A stretch of DNA of 64,000 bases from Achromobacter sp. ASV32 (lineage in GTDB: Bacteria; Pseudomonadota; Gammaproteobacteria; Burkholderiales; Burkholderiaceae_B). Shown here piece by piece: positions 34,105-43,742 of this stretch; the stretch's first letter is position 1; the number at the start of each line of letters is the position of its first letter. The position numbers were made by a program, and so were the translations under genes. Under the pieces are notes generated by a model. That model had not been told where the DNA came from. It did not search any database and saw nothing but the letters and a program-made list of their open reading frames with translations. The stretch spans positions 1 through 64,000 of the forward strand of contig NZ_JAELTJ010000002.1 of assembly GCF_016428805.1 (NCBI RefSeq), read 5' to 3'.

Positions 34105-34305
34105 ATGAACACAGACCTGCATGATCTCAAGCCCGGTTACTACTGGTACACCATGGCCTCCGACCCGCTGGCCGTCATCCATATTCATGAAGATGGCGGC
34201 GCCACGCTCATGGGCACTGATTATCGCCTGGGCGCCGAAGGCGTGGCCGACATGATTCGCCAGGGGCAGCGTTTCTTCTGGATCGAACCGCCGCAGCAAG
34301 CCTGA
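34105..34305 (+). CDS. Small hypothetical protein, probably translated from a leaderless mRNA
   Basis: 66 residues (MNTDLHDLKPGYYWY...). It is rich in aromatic residues and strand-forming segments (AVIHIHEDGGATLMG) and ends FFWIEPPQQA, consistent with a small beta-rich domain. No family recognised. An upstream in-frame codon exists but would lie before the probable transcription start. The gene stands alone, 55 bases before the amidohydrolase. Confidence 0.65.
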   Translation: MNTDLHDLKPGYYWYTMASDPLAVIHIHEDGGATLMGTDYRLGAEGVADMIRQGQRFFWIEPPQQA

Positions 34306-34360
34306 GCTGGCGCGGCGTTGCCGCTGCCAACCGCCTGCGCTGCGCGTCAAGGACGCCGCC

Positions 34361-35560
34361 ATGACCGACCTGTTGTTAAACAACGTTCGCCTGCCTGATG
34401 GCACCCCGGCCGACGTGCTGATCAGCCGTGGCCGCGTCGAACGCGTCGGCCTCGGGCTGCAAGCCCCGGCCGGCGTGCCGCAAGAGCAGGGCGGCGGCAT
34501 GCTGCTCCTGCCGGGCCTGGTGGAGGGGCACACTCATCTGGACAAGACGACCTGGGATTCGCCCTGGTACGTGAACCAGGTGGGGCCGGCGCTGACCGAC
34601 CGCATCGACAACGAACGCGCCTGGCGCGCCGCCAGCGGCCATGACGCCGCCAGCCATTCGCGCGCATTGGCACTGGCTTTCCTGCGTGAGGGCACGACCC
34701 GCATCCGCAGCCACGTCGATGTCGACACCGAGGCCGGGCTGCGCCATCTGGAAGGTGTGCACGGCACCCGGCAGGCGCTGGCTGGCCTGGTCGAGATCCA
34801 GACGGTGGCGTTTCCGCAATCGGGCCTGCTGATCCGCCCCGGTACCGCCGCGCTGCTCGACCAGGCGCTGGCACAAGGCGCCGATGTGCTGGGTGGCCTG
34901 GATCCATCGGCCATCGACCGTGACCCGGCGCAGTCGCTGGATGTGCTGTTCGGCCTGGCCGGCAAGCACGGCAAGCCCATCGATATTCATCTGCACGAGC
35001 CGGGTGACCTGGGGGCTTTCACGCTGGACCTGATCCTGGATCGCACCCAGGCGCTGGATATGCGCGGCCAGGTCGTCATCAGTCACGCATTCTGTCTGGG
35101 TGGCGTAGATGCCAGGCGGCTGGACGGCCTGCTCAAGCGCATGGCCGCGCTGGACGTGGCGATATTGACCACGGCGCCGCCCTCCCGCCCGGTGCCCGCG
35201 TTGCGGGCCTGTCGCGAAGCGGGCGTGACGCTCTTTGGTGGCAACGATGGCATCCGCGATACCTGGACGCCCTACGGCAGTCCCGACATGCTGGCGCGTG
35301 CCATGATGATCGGCCTGCGCAACGACCTGCGCCGCGATGATGAAGTGCAGTGGGCGTTTGACTGCGTCAGCGTCGATGCGGCCCGCGCTTGCGGTTTCGC
35401 GGATTATGGGCTGGCGCCTGGCGCGCGTGCTGACCTGGTGCTGGTGGCCGCCAGCGGCATCGCCGAAGCAGTGGCGCAACGCGCGCCGCGCCGCCTGGTG
35501 GTGTCCGGCGGCGTCGTCGTGGCGCGCGACGGCCAATTGCAGGGCGGCTTGGCGACGTAG
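34361..35560 (+). CDS. Amidohydrolase of the cytosine-deaminase-like family
   Basis: 399 residues. The metal site is visible: GLVEGHTHLDKT (His57, His59), a central IDIHLHEPGD, VISHAFCLG and GNDGIRDTWTPYG with the late aspartate. The pattern fits cytosine deaminase/isopropylammelide hydrolase relatives, which deaminate or cleave ring amides and amines. It lies just before a convergent LysR gene and may belong functionally to the neighbouring catabolic cluster, but the exact substrate is unknown. Confidence 0.82.
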   Translation: MTDLLLNNVRLPDGTPADVLISRGRVERVGLGLQAPAGVPQEQGGGMLLLPGLVEGHTHLDKTTWDSPWYVNQVGPALTDRIDNERAWRAASGHDAASHSRALALAFLREGTTRIRSHVDVDTEAGLRHLEGVHGTRQALAGLVEIQTVAFPQSGLLIRPGTAALLDQALAQGADVLGGLDPSAIDRDPAQSLDVLFGLAGKHGKPIDIHLHEPGDLGAFTLDLILDRTQALDMRGQVVISHAFCLGGVDARRLDGLLKRMAALDVAILTTAPPSRPVPALRACREAGVTLFGGNDGIRDTWTPYGSPDMLARAMMIGLRNDLRRDDEVQWAFDCVSVDAARACGFADYGLAPGARADLVLVAASGIAEAVAQRAPRRLVVSGGVVVARDGQLQGGLAT

Positions 35561-35567
35561 CGTCCGG

Positions 35568-36497
35568 TCAGGGCTGCCGGGTCTTGCGCGGCGGCCCATC
35601 GGTGCTGGTCATGTCCGGGCGGCCTGCTGTCGCCTGGCTTTCCGCCAGCTCCACGAACGCCCGCATCAACTCCGAACGCACGCCGGAACGCGGCCAGAGC
35701 GCGCCGACGGTGCGCGACGGGCACGGCGCCGGCAAAGGCCAGCGCTTGACGGGCGCCGGCGACGCGCCGGTGGTGGCCCAGTCGGGCAGCAGCGCCACCC
35801 CCAATCCTTCCGATACCAGCTTGGCGATCGAATCGATGCCGTCCAGCTCGAACCTGACCTGGGGCCGCAGATTGCGGGCGCGCAGGTAGTCGTCGGCCAT
35901 GCGGCCGCCCACCACGCTGCGGTCGTAGCGGATATAGGGTTCGCGCGCGATCACGGCCAGCGGGTCCTGCACCGCCATGTCCACGGGCGTCACCAGGACC
36001 AGCGGCTCGCGCCGCAGGTCCCGCCAGACGCACGACTTGGGCAGGGTGAACATGGGGTGCACCAGCAGGGCGCCGTCCAGCTCGCCGGCCAGCACCTTGC
36101 TGTAGAGCAGGGTGGTGGGCGCGGGTTCGATATAGATCTCGATGTGGGGATGCCGCGCCGCCCAGGTGCGCAACACCGGCGGCATGATGCCGGTCAATGC
36201 GGTGGGGGTGGCGCCCAGGCGCAAGGGCCCCGCTGGCAGGTCCGACTCGGTGGCGGCCGAACGCAGGTCGCGCAGGTCGCGCAGCACATTGCGCGCGCGC
36301 GCCAGGATGCGGGTGCCCGCCGCCGTGGGCTTGACGGTGCGGCCCGAGCGTGCGATCAGCGCGCTGCCCATGTCCGCTTCCAGGGCGCGCAGGCGCTGTT
36401 GCACCGTGGCCGGCGTGAGCCCCTGATGGCGGGCGGCCTGGGCGATAGACCCCAGTTCCACTACGTGCACATAGGTCTGCAGGAATCTCGAATCCAT
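35568..36497 (-). CDS. LysR-family transcriptional regulator
   Basis: 309 residues. An N-terminal winged helix-turn-helix (VVELGSIAQAARHQGLTPATVQQRLRALEADMG) and a C-terminal inducer-binding domain (about 90-300) are typical. It diverges from the enolase-superfamily gene at 36657, so it probably controls that operon. It ends 7 bases from the convergent amidohydrolase. The inducer is unknown. Confidence 0.9.
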   Translation of the reverse strand: MDSRFLQTYVHVVELGSIAQAARHQGLTPATVQQRLRALEADMGSALIARSGRTVKPTAAGTRILARARNVLRDLRDLRSAATESDLPAGPLRLGATPTALTGIMPPVLRTWAARHPHIEIYIEPAPTTLLYSKVLAGELDGALLVHPMFTLPKSCVWRDLRREPLVLVTPVDMAVQDPLAVIAREPYIRYDRSVVGGRMADDYLRARNLRPQVRFELDGIDSIAKLVSEGLGVALLPDWATTGASPAPVKRWPLPAPCPSRTVGALWPRSGVRSELMRAFVELAESQATAGRPDMTSTDGPPRKTRQP

Positions 36498-36560
36498 GGT
36501 CTGGCACTCTGGGGAGATGCTTTTTTCATATTCTAAAGATGGTTCAAGATAATTGTTTGT

Positions 36561-36580
36561 TTCTTTGGGCAAGGCAAGAA
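36561..36580. promoter_or_regulatory. Candidate LysR operator
   Basis: TTCTT (36561-36565) and AAGAA (36576-36580) form a dyad with a 10-base centre in the gap between the divergent LysR gene and the enolase-superfamily gene, similar to the T-N11-A arrangement of LysR sites. Short palindromes arise by chance, so this is tentative. Confidence 0.3.
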
Positions 36581-36656
36581 TGCGGTTCAGCGTTGCGCCG
36601 GCGCAAAGCGTGCTGGCGGCGCGACCCGCACTATTTCCGTTATCAGGAGTTCTGCC

Positions 36657-37784
36657 GTGCCCATTATTGAATCCATCGACGTTTGCGCCGCCGCGGTGCC
36701 CCTGGACAAGGTCACTTCGTTTTCGAACCGCACCGTCTCCACCCGCCATTACGGCCTGGTCAAGGTCCGCAGCGCCGAGGGCGTGGAAGGCATCGGCTTT
36801 TGCTACGTGGGCAGCGCCGGCGGCGCGATCTTCGAGGCGGCGGTCCAGAGCCTGCTGGCGCCGGTGCTGCTGGGCCGTGACTCGCACGCCGTCGAAGGCC
36901 TGTGGCAGGCCATGTACCAGGAAGCGCTGCTGCAAGGACGCCAGGGCACGGTGATGCGCGCATTGAGCGCGCTGGACATCGCCCTGTGGGATCTGAATGC
37001 CAAGACTGCCGGCCTGCCGCTGCACAAATTCCTGGGCGCGATGGAACTGGAATCGGTGCCGGCCTACGCCAGCGGCGGCTATTACCTGGACGGCAAGACG
37101 CCGCAGCATCTGGGCGAGGAAATGGCCAGCTACGTCGCCAAGGGCTTCAAGGCCGTCAAGATGAAGACCGGCCGTCTGTCCCCGCGCGAAGAAGAAGCGC
37201 GCCTGAAGGCGGCGCGCGAGGCCGTGGGACCGGACGTCGAGCTGATGATGGACTGCAATAACGCCTGGCAGGACGTGACCCAGGCCATGCAGTACATCCG
37301 CCGCTTCGAGCAATACGAACCGTATTTCATCGAAGAGCCATTCGGACCGGACGACATCGACAGCCATGCCAAGCTGGCACGCCTGACGCACCTGCCGATC
37401 GCCACCGCTGAAATCGGCTACGGCCGCTGGTACCACAAGGAACTGCTGGACAAGGGCGCGGCCGGCATCCTGCAGACCGATGCCGCGGTGTGTGGCGGCA
37501 TCACGGAATGGAAGCGCATCGCCGCCACCGCCGCCAGCTACGGCGTGGTGGTGTGTCCGCACTGGTTCCACGACGTGCACGCGCCGCTGGTGGCCGCCAC
37601 GCCCAACGCGCGCTATGTTGAGTTTTTCTGGGACGATCAGGTCCTGAATTTCCGCAAGCTGGTTGACCGTCAACTGACCCACAAGCAAGGTCGCGTCGTG
37701 CTGCACCAGGAGCCCGGCCTGGGATTCGGCTTCGATGAGCGCATGGTCGAGCGTTTCGGCAAGTGGTCCCGCATCGGCCGCTGA
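36657..37784 (+). CDS. Enolase-superfamily enzyme (mandelate racemase/muconate lactonizing family)
   Basis: 375 residues. GTG start with AGGAG 7 nt upstream. The acid/base motif KVKMK (Lys168, Lys170), metal ligands Asp199 (MMDCNNAW), Glu226 (FIEEPF), Glu252 (ATAEIGYG), and a late Asp275/His302-type dyad (QTDAA, CPHWFHD) match the mandelate racemase subgroup. It would abstract the alpha proton of a carboxylate, most likely racemising or dehydrating an acid sugar. The following aldolase-like gene supports dehydration to a 2-keto-3-deoxy acid. Substrate not assignable by eye. Confidence 0.85.
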   Translation: MPIIESIDVCAAAVPLDKVTSFSNRTVSTRHYGLVKVRSAEGVEGIGFCYVGSAGGAIFEAAVQSLLAPVLLGRDSHAVEGLWQAMYQEALLQGRQGTVMRALSALDIALWDLNAKTAGLPLHKFLGAMELESVPAYASGGYYLDGKTPQHLGEEMASYVAKGFKAVKMKTGRLSPREEEARLKAAREAVGPDVELMMDCNNAWQDVTQAMQYIRRFEQYEPYFIEEPFGPDDIDSHAKLARLTHLPIATAEIGYGRWYHKELLDKGAAGILQTDAAVCGGITEWKRIAATAASYGVVVCPHWFHDVHAPLVAATPNARYVEFFWDDQVLNFRKLVDRQLTHKQGRVVLHQEPGLGFGFDERMVERFGKWSRIGR

Positions 37785-37798
37785 ACAGGAGAGTCTTC

Positions 37799-38707
37799 AT
37801 GAGCATTCAAGCCGCGGACCGGCCGCAAGGCGTGTATGCCCCGGTCCTTACGCCGTTCAACGCGGATCTGTCGCCCAGCGCGCCGCGATTCGTTGCCCAT
37901 TGCCGCGCGCTGGTGGACCAGGGCGCGGGGCTGGCGATCTTTGGCACCAACTCCGAAGCCAACTCGCTCAGCGTCGCCGAAAAGCGCCAACTGCTGGACG
38001 CCTTGGTCGATGCCGGCCTGCCGCCTGCGCGCATGATGCCGGGCACCGGCGCCTGCGCGTTGCCCGATGCGGTCGAGCTGACCCGCCATGCGGTCAATGC
38101 CGGCTGCGGCGGGGTGCTGATGTTGCCGCCGTTCTACTACAAGGGTGTCAGTGACGAAGGCCTGTTCCGCGCCTTCGCACACGTCATCGAGCAGGTCGCC
38201 GATGCACGCCTGCGCATCTACCTGTATCACATCCCGCCAGTGTCGGGGGTGCCCATCAGCCTGGCGCTGATCGACCGGCTGCTGGGGGAATTTCCCGGGA
38301 TCATCGCCGGCATCAAGGACAGCTCGGGGGACTGGGCCAATACCCAGGCCATGCTGCGCGACTTCCAGCCGCGTGGCTTCGATGTGTTTGCGGGGACGGA
38401 AACCGTGTTGCTGGACACGATGCGCGCGGGCGGCGCCGGGTGCATCACCGCCACCGGCAACGTCAATGCGGCGCCGATCGTGGCGCTGTACCGGAACTGG
38501 CAGGCGCCGGACGCGCAGGACCGCCAGCGCGCCCTGAATGACACCCGTGCCATTTTCCAGTCGTATCCGATGATTCCGGCCATGAAAGCCGCCATCGCGC
38601 AGCGACGCAATGATCCGGCCTGGATGACGGTGCGCCCGCCGCTGGTGGAACTGACGGACGCGCAAGCGGCACAGTTGGCCCAGCGGCTGGCGGCTCCGGC
38701 AGGCTGA
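37799..38707 (+). CDS. DapA-family aldolase/dehydratase
   Basis: 302 residues. ATG with AGGAG upstream, 14 bases after the previous stop. The Schiff-base lysine is Lys173 (GIKDSSGDW), the catalytic Tyr143 lies in YHIPP, and the carboxylate-binding loop reads FGTNSEAN instead of the usual GTTGE. Members include lysine-biosynthesis DapA, keto-deoxy-acid aldolases and 5-dehydro-4-deoxyglucarate dehydratase. Its place after an enolase-superfamily enzyme favours sugar-acid catabolism over lysine synthesis. Confidence 0.85.
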   Translation: MSIQAADRPQGVYAPVLTPFNADLSPSAPRFVAHCRALVDQGAGLAIFGTNSEANSLSVAEKRQLLDALVDAGLPPARMMPGTGACALPDAVELTRHAVNAGCGGVLMLPPFYYKGVSDEGLFRAFAHVIEQVADARLRIYLYHIPPVSGVPISLALIDRLLGEFPGIIAGIKDSSGDWANTQAMLRDFQPRGFDVFAGTETVLLDTMRAGGAGCITATGNVNAAPIVALYRNWQAPDAQDRQRALNDTRAIFQSYPMIPAMKAAIAQRRNDPAWMTVRPPLVELTDAQAAQLAQRLAAPAG

Positions 38708-38825
38708 GCGGGCAGGACAGGCCGCGTTGGCCCGCCGGTCGCGCATCGCGAGGGGCGGACGGAGGCGGTGATAAGGCTTACTTGAACAGTCGCCGGGCAT
38801 GAACCCGGCGCGCGAGGAGACAAAC

Positions 38826-39803
38826 ATGCAACGCAGGCATTTCATTACTGGCGCCGCGGCGCTGGGGGCGGCGCTCGTCCTGCCGCTGGCCCGGGCGGAG
38901 AATCTGCCGTCCGGTCCGGTCAAGATCGTGGTGGGCTTTCCGGCGGGCGGTGGCACGGACGTGCTGGCGCGGCTGCTGGGCCAGAAGCTGGGCGTGATGT
39001 GGGGCATTCCGGTGATTGTGGAAAACCGGGCGGGCGCGGCAGGCATCATTGCCGCCGAGCAAGTGGCCCGCCAGCCGGGCGACGGCAACACCTTGCTGAT
39101 GGCGCACGTGAACAGCCACGGTATCGCGCCGGGCCTGCAACCCAAGCTGGGTTATTCGGCCGAGCGGGATTTCTCGCCCATCGCGCTGGTGGGCAAGACG
39201 CCGACCCTGCTGATTGGCGGCGCGGCCCAGCCCGCCAAGACCCTGCCCGACCTGGTGGCGCTGTGCCGGGCCCAGCCGGGCAAGATCATCTTCGGCTCCG
39301 CGGGTAGCGGCTCGGCCCAGCACCTGGCGCTGGAAATCTTCAAGGCCCGCGCCAACATCGATGTGCTGCACGTACCCTACAAGGGGTCGGCGCCACTGAT
39401 GAACGACCTGCTGGGCGGTCATGTGCAGTACTGCTTCGAGGGTATGACCACCGCCACGCCGTTGATCCAGTCCGGCAAGGTCATCGCGCTGGCGCAGACG
39501 CTGCAGCAGCGTTCCAGGAGCCAGCCCAACGTACCCACGGTGGCCGAGCAGGGCTACCCGGGGTTCGAGGCCAGCATCTGGTTCGGCGTGGTCGGCCCGG
39601 CCAAGATGCCCGACGCCATGGTCCAGCGCATGAACCAGGACATTGACCGGGTATTGGCCATGGCCGATGTGCAGGAAAAGCTGGCGCAGGTCGGCGCCGA
39701 GGACGGCGGCGGCAGCGTGCAGCGTTTTGCCGACTTCATGCGCGACGAGCAGCGCAAATACGCCAAGACGATCCAGGACGCGAAGATCGTGGCCGAAGGT
39801 TGA
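38826..39803 (+). CDS. Bug-family periplasmic solute-binding protein (TTT system)
   Basis: 325 residues. A signal peptide with RRHFITGAAALG is followed by VKIVVGFPAGGGTDVLARLL, VENRAGAAGIIAAE and ADFMRDEQRKYAKTI, the signature of Bug (tripartite tricarboxylate) binding proteins, which are greatly expanded in Bordetella and relatives. It likely binds a carboxylate substrate of the two upstream enzymes. The matching TctA/TctB membrane genes are absent nearby, as is common. GAGGAG precedes the ATG. Confidence 0.9.
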   Translation: MQRRHFITGAAALGAALVLPLARAENLPSGPVKIVVGFPAGGGTDVLARLLGQKLGVMWGIPVIVENRAGAAGIIAAEQVARQPGDGNTLLMAHVNSHGIAPGLQPKLGYSAERDFSPIALVGKTPTLLIGGAAQPAKTLPDLVALCRAQPGKIIFGSAGSGSAQHLALEIFKARANIDVLHVPYKGSAPLMNDLLGGHVQYCFEGMTTATPLIQSGKVIALAQTLQQRSRSQPNVPTVAEQGYPGFEASIWFGVVGPAKMPDAMVQRMNQDIDRVLAMADVQEKLAQVGAEDGGGSVQRFADFMRDEQRKYAKTIQDAKIVAEG

Positions 39804-39893
39804 ACGCGCGCCGCGAGGCCCGCCCGATCCTGGCGCGGTCGAGCGCGAGCCCCGACATGGTCGGGCCTCGCGCTGGGGGTAGTCGGGGAATGG

Positions 39894-39918
39894 GACGGCC
39901 GACCTGGCCGTCTTTTTT
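39894..39918 (+). terminator. Terminator of the acid-sugar operon
   Basis: GACGGCC (39894-39900) pairs with GGCCGTC (39906-39912), followed by six T. Just upstream a strong GC-rich dyad (about 39842-39874, GCGCGAG/CTCGCGC with CCCGAC/GTCGGG) adds structure. The rest of the gap to 40254 contains no gene; it includes the chemoreceptor promoter region, which becomes AT-rich near 40110-40135. Confidence 0.85.
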
Positions 39919-40254
39919 ACGCCTCATCAACCTGAAGCAGGACCGCGGCGGGCAAGGTCGGCGTGCGTCGGCCGAGCGCGGGCAATGCAAACAGGGGAAC
40001 TTGCGCCAAATAGCGCTGCATTTCGCGAGATGTCGGCCAAATCCGGACTGCTAGCATCTTCCGGACCCTCGCGAGAATCCTCGATATCGAATTCTCCGGC
40101 GGCATTTTCCTTGATGCATGATGACTAATATTTAGGGGCGGACCATCCAGGGCTTGCGGGCATCTGGTCGACAGGGGCGGGGCGTGTTCATGCGCCGCCA
40201 CTGCAACCGCCGGACCATGCCTTCAATCCTGCCTGGGTGGCAGCTGGAGGCAGT

Positions 40255-41883
40255 ATGAAAAATATGAAGCTCGGAACCCGCCTGGCGGGTGGATTTGCCG
40301 TCTTGCTGGCCATGATCATCACGATGTGCATCGTGGGTCTGGTCAGCCTGGCCAATATCAACGCATCGGTCGAGACCGTCACGCAGCAGTCGCTGATCAA
40401 AGAGCGCCTGATCAGCGATTGGGCGCGCAACATTCAGACCGGGGTGACTCGAACCACGGCGATCGCCAAGAGCGCGGACGCCAGCCTGGCGGGCTTCTTC
40501 ACGGAAGAGGCCGCCACGTCCACGCGCAACTCCTCGGCGTTGCAGCAAAAGATCGAGCCGTTGATCCAAAGCAGTGAAGAGCGGCAGCTGTGGGAAGGCA
40601 TCGGAAAGTCGCGGGCGGAGTACCTGCGCACGCGCGATGGCATCTTCAAGGCCAAGCAAGAGGGCAACGCGCAGGCTGCCGACAGGATCTTCACGCAGGA
40701 ATTCGTGCCGGCCACTCGGCAGTTCATCGACCAGATCACCAAGCTGTCCAACCTGCAGCGCGCCGAGATCGACGCGCAGGGCAGCGAGATCGAAAGCGCC
40801 TACCGCACGGCCAATTTCTGGATGATGGTCATCGGGGCCATCGCGGTCGTGAGCGGCCTGCTGCTGGCGGTCCTGCTGACGCGTGGCATTACCCGGCCGC
40901 TGTCCCATGCGGTGCGCGTGGCGCGCACCGTGGCCGCCAATGACCTGACCAGCAGCATTACCGCGACCTCGCGCGACGAGATCGGCCAACTGATGCAGGC
41001 GCTGCAATCCATGAACGCGAACCTCGTCGACACGGTCTCCAGAATCCGCACCGGCGTGGACAGCATCGCGTCCGCCTCGGGCGAGATCGCGGCGGGCAAT
41101 ACCGATTTGTCTTCCCGCACCGAACAACAGGCCGCCTCGTTGGAAGAAACCGCTGCGTCCATGGAGCAGCTGTCTTCCACCGTGAAGCAAAACGCCGACA
41201 GCGCCAAGCAGGCGAACCAGCTGGCCGCGGCGGCTTCGGACACCGCATCGCGGGGCGGCGCCACCGTATCCGAGGTCGTGAGCACGATGAGCGCGATTTC
41301 GGCCAGTTCCGTCAAGATCGCCGATATCGTTTCCGTGATCGACGGCATTGCCTTCCAGACCAATATCCTGGCCTTGAACGCCGCGGTGGAGGCGGCGCGG
41401 GCAGGCGAGCAGGGCAAGGGCTTCGCCGTGGTCGCGGCCGAAGTGCGCACGCTGGCGCAGCGCAGCGCCCAGGCGGCCAAGGAAATCAAGGTGCTGATCG
41501 AGGACACGGTGTCGAAGATCCGCCAGGGATCGGGCAGCGCCGAACGGGCGGGAACGACGATGCAGGACATCGTCAGCTCGGTGCAGCGCGTGACCGACAT
41601 CATGGGCGAGATCGCCGCGGCATCCGCCGAGCAGGCGGACGGCATCGAGCAGGTCAACCGCGCCGTATCCCAGATGGACGAGGTCACGCAACAGAACGCG
41701 GCGCTGGTGGAGGAGGCCGCGGCCGCGGCAGGTTCCATGCAGGACCAGGCGGCCGAACTCACCCGGGCCGTCAGCGCCTTCAAGCTGCCGGAGGGCAAGC
41801 ACGAAGCGGGCCGGCCGGTCCTGGCCGCTGCCGGGTCAGCCGTCTCCGCGGCGGGCGCAGCGCCGCGCATCGCGGCGTATTGA
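40255..41883 (+). CDS. Methyl-accepting chemotaxis protein
   Basis: 542 residues. A first membrane helix (about 11-31), a periplasmic four-helix-bundle-type sensor domain (about 32-190), a second helix ([19 protein letters not shown]), a HAMP domain and a cytoplasmic signalling domain with the invariant hairpin [20 protein letters not shown]. The ligand is unknown. The C-terminus (RIAAY) lacks the NWETF-like pentapeptide that tethers CheR/CheB, so it may depend on other receptors for adaptation. CTGGAGG precedes the ATG. Confidence 0.93.
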   Translation: MKNMKLGTRLAGGFAVLLAMIITMCIVGLVSLANINASVETVTQQSLIKERLISDWARNIQTGVTRTTAIAKSADASLAGFFTEEAATSTRNSSALQQKIEPLIQSSEERQLWEGIGKSRAEYLRTRDGIFKAKQEGNAQAADRIFTQEFVPATRQFIDQITKLSNLQRAEIDAQGSEIESAYRTANFWMMVIGAIAVVSGLLLAVLLTRGITRPLSHAVRVARTVAANDLTSSITATSRDEIGQLMQALQSMNANLVDTVSRIRTGVDSIASASGEIAAGNTDLSSRTEQQAASLEETAASMEQLSSTVKQNADSAKQANQLAAAASDTASRGGATVSEVVSTMSAISASSVKIADIVSVIDGIAFQTNILALNAAVEAARAGEQGKGFAVVAAEVRTLAQRSAQAAKEIKVLIEDTVSKIRQGSGSAERAGTTMQDIVSSVQRVTDIMGEIAAASAEQADGIEQVNRAVSQMDEVTQQNAALVEEAAAAAGSMQDQAAELTRAVSAFKLPEGKHEAGRPVLAAAGSAVSAAGAAPRIAAY

Positions 41884-41941
41884 GTCTTTTGCGTCCGTCC
41901 AGTGCCTGCGGGCGCTGGACGGCATGACGAGCCGGACAAAG

Positions 41942-41973
41942 AAAAAGGCCAATCCCGAGGGATTGGCCTTTTT
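41942..41973. terminator. Bidirectional terminator between the chemoreceptor and tRNA-Ser
   Basis: A perfect 14-bp stem (41942-41955 with 41960-41973) has A5 on one side and T5 on the other around a CGAG loop. It ends both the plus-strand chemoreceptor transcript and the minus-strand tRNA-Ser transcript. Confidence 0.93.
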
Positions 41974-41979
41974 GGAATA

Positions 41980-42071
<92 letters not shown>

Positions 42072-42200
42072 GTGGCTGGATTCCGTAACGGTGAAACTTC
42101 CGGTTCAGCGCCAACGGGGGGTTAGCCCACCAGCCCTGTTCCTTTCACAATCAGATTCCTGGTCGGAAGAATCTGCGTTCTCGGAGCAGCGAAGCCCGCA

Positions 42201-42230
42201 ATTCTACAGCAAAAAAATAATTTGTGTAAA
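42201..42230 (-). promoter_or_regulatory. Promoter for tRNA-Ser
   Basis: On the minus strand TTTACA (42225-42230) and TAGAAT (42201-42206) are spaced by 18 bases in an A/T-rich patch. Transcription would begin near 42194, giving a 5' leader of about 120 nt ahead of the tRNA. Otherwise the gap 42072-42328 holds no gene. Confidence 0.6.
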
Positions 42231-42328
42231 GCCCCAGGGCTTGGCCGGCTACAGCGGGTTTCATCGGCTTTCGCTGCGGGCATTCTTTGCGCAGAATCGC
42301 ACTGTCGCGACCCCGCTGCCTGGCCCAG

Positions 42329-43594
42329 ATGAACCTGCTTCTCATCCTGTTGCTCGCCGCCGTCCTGTGCGTGCCCCTGACCCAGCGATTGGGGTTGGGC
42401 GCCATCCCGGGTTATCTGCTGGCGGGGGTGTTGGTCGGGCCGTCGTGCCTGAAGCTGGTGACCGATGTGGGTGACATGGTCAACCTGTCGCAGTGGGGCG
42501 TGGTGATGATGTTGTTCATCATCGGCCTGGAACTGGCGCCCAAGCGCCTTTGGGCCATGCGCCGCGAGGTGTTCGCGCTGGGATCGCTGCAGATGCTGGC
42601 TTGCGGACTGCTGCTGGGCCTGGTGTTCGGCGCAGCCTTGCGCCATATGGCGGGCATGGAGTGGCAGGCGGCGGTGTTGTGCGGCCTGTCGCTGGCGCTG
42701 TCGTCGACCGCCGTGGCCCTGCGCCTGCTTGATGAGCGCCAGTTGACGCGCACCCCGATGGGCCGGTCGGCGCTGGGCGTGCTGCTGTTCCAGGACATGG
42801 CGGCGATCCCGATGCTGGTCGCGGCCGGGCTGCTGGGCGCGGGCGGCACCGCGGAGCCGTCCTTCAAGGAAGCGTTGATCGCGGTGGCTGTCGTGGCGGC
42901 CGCCTATCGCCTGCGTCTACTGGGCTGGGCGGCCAAGGCCCAACTGAACGAACTGTTCACGGCGGCCGCGCTGCTCATGGTGATTGGCACCGCCCAACTG
43001 TTCGACCATGCCGGGCTGTCGGCCGGTTTGGGAGGATTCCTGGTGGGCGTCCTGATGGCGGAATCGCGCTATCGCGACGAGTTGGAAAAGGCCATCGATC
43101 CCTTCAAAGGGCTGCTGCTGGGCCTGTTCTTCGTGGCGATCGGCATGTCCGTGAACCTGCATGTGGTGGCCGAGCACTGGAAGTTCATTCTGGCGGGCGT
43201 GACGGCACTGCTGGCCGTGAAGGCGGCGCTGCTGTACGGCTTTGCCCGCTTTCTGGGGCTGCCGCGTTATCACCGGCTGCTGTTTGCCATGGTGCTGGCG
43301 CAAGGCGGCGAATTCAGTTTCGCGATTTTCAACGAGGCCTGGGACAACCACCTGATGGATCTGGGCCAGCGCGATGTCCTGGCCGTGGTGGTGGCGATCT
43401 CGATGGGCGTGGTGCCCATTCTGATCAAACTGCTCGAGCGGGTGCCCGAGCGTCTGGGCGGCATGGCGGATTTGCCTGTGGTGTTGCCCGCGGGTGAATC
43501 CGAGCCAGGCTCGCCGGCCGCCGCCGTCCAGCCGCAGCCGGTGGGACGGACTGCGCAGCCGGTATCGTCTCACGCGGACAAGCCCGGCGCTTGA
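42329..43594 (+). CDS. Kef-type monovalent cation:proton antiporter without a regulatory domain
   Basis: 421 residues with about 12-13 membrane helices. The sodium/proton-exchanger (CPA2) pattern is visible: GLGAIPGYLLAGVLVGP, LFIIGLELAP, SLALSSTAVAL and GVLLFQDMAAIP, with the central aspartate of the transport site. KefB and KefC carry a C-terminal RCK (TrkA-N) domain for NAD/glutathione control and are about 600 residues long; here the protein ends in a short Pro/Ala-rich tail, so that regulation is absent. No clear ribosome binding site precedes the ATG. Confidence 0.85.
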   Translation: MNLLLILLLAAVLCVPLTQRLGLGAIPGYLLAGVLVGPSCLKLVTDVGDMVNLSQWGVVMMLFIIGLELAPKRLWAMRREVFALGSLQMLACGLLLGLVFGAALRHMAGMEWQAAVLCGLSLALSSTAVALRLLDERQLTRTPMGRSALGVLLFQDMAAIPMLVAAGLLGAGGTAEPSFKEALIAVAVVAAAYRLRLLGWAAKAQLNELFTAAALLMVIGTAQLFDHAGLSAGLGGFLVGVLMAESRYRDELEKAIDPFKGLLLGLFFVAIGMSVNLHVVAEHWKFILAGVTALLAVKAALLYGFARFLGLPRYHRLLFAMVLAQGGEFSFAIFNEAWDNHLMDLGQRDVLAVVVAISMGVVPILIKLLERVPERLGGMADLPVVLPAGESEPGSPAAAVQPQPVGRTAQPVSSHADKPGA

Positions 43595-43742
43595 CCCCGC
43601 GGCCCGTGGGGACATGGCATGATTGCCGCCTTGCCGGGCAGCTACACTTGACCTGTTTTTTTCAGCCGTGTTCCGCCCGCGGCGCTGGCCGGCGTGATCC
43701 GGCCGCCGCCCGCATTCCGCGCTCAGCCACAGGAGAACATCA

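Noticed and set aside
37799-38707. The DapA-family gene as lysine-biosynthesis dapA
   Set aside because: Its loop is GTNSE rather than GTTGE, and it is embedded between an enolase-superfamily enzyme and a Bug protein.
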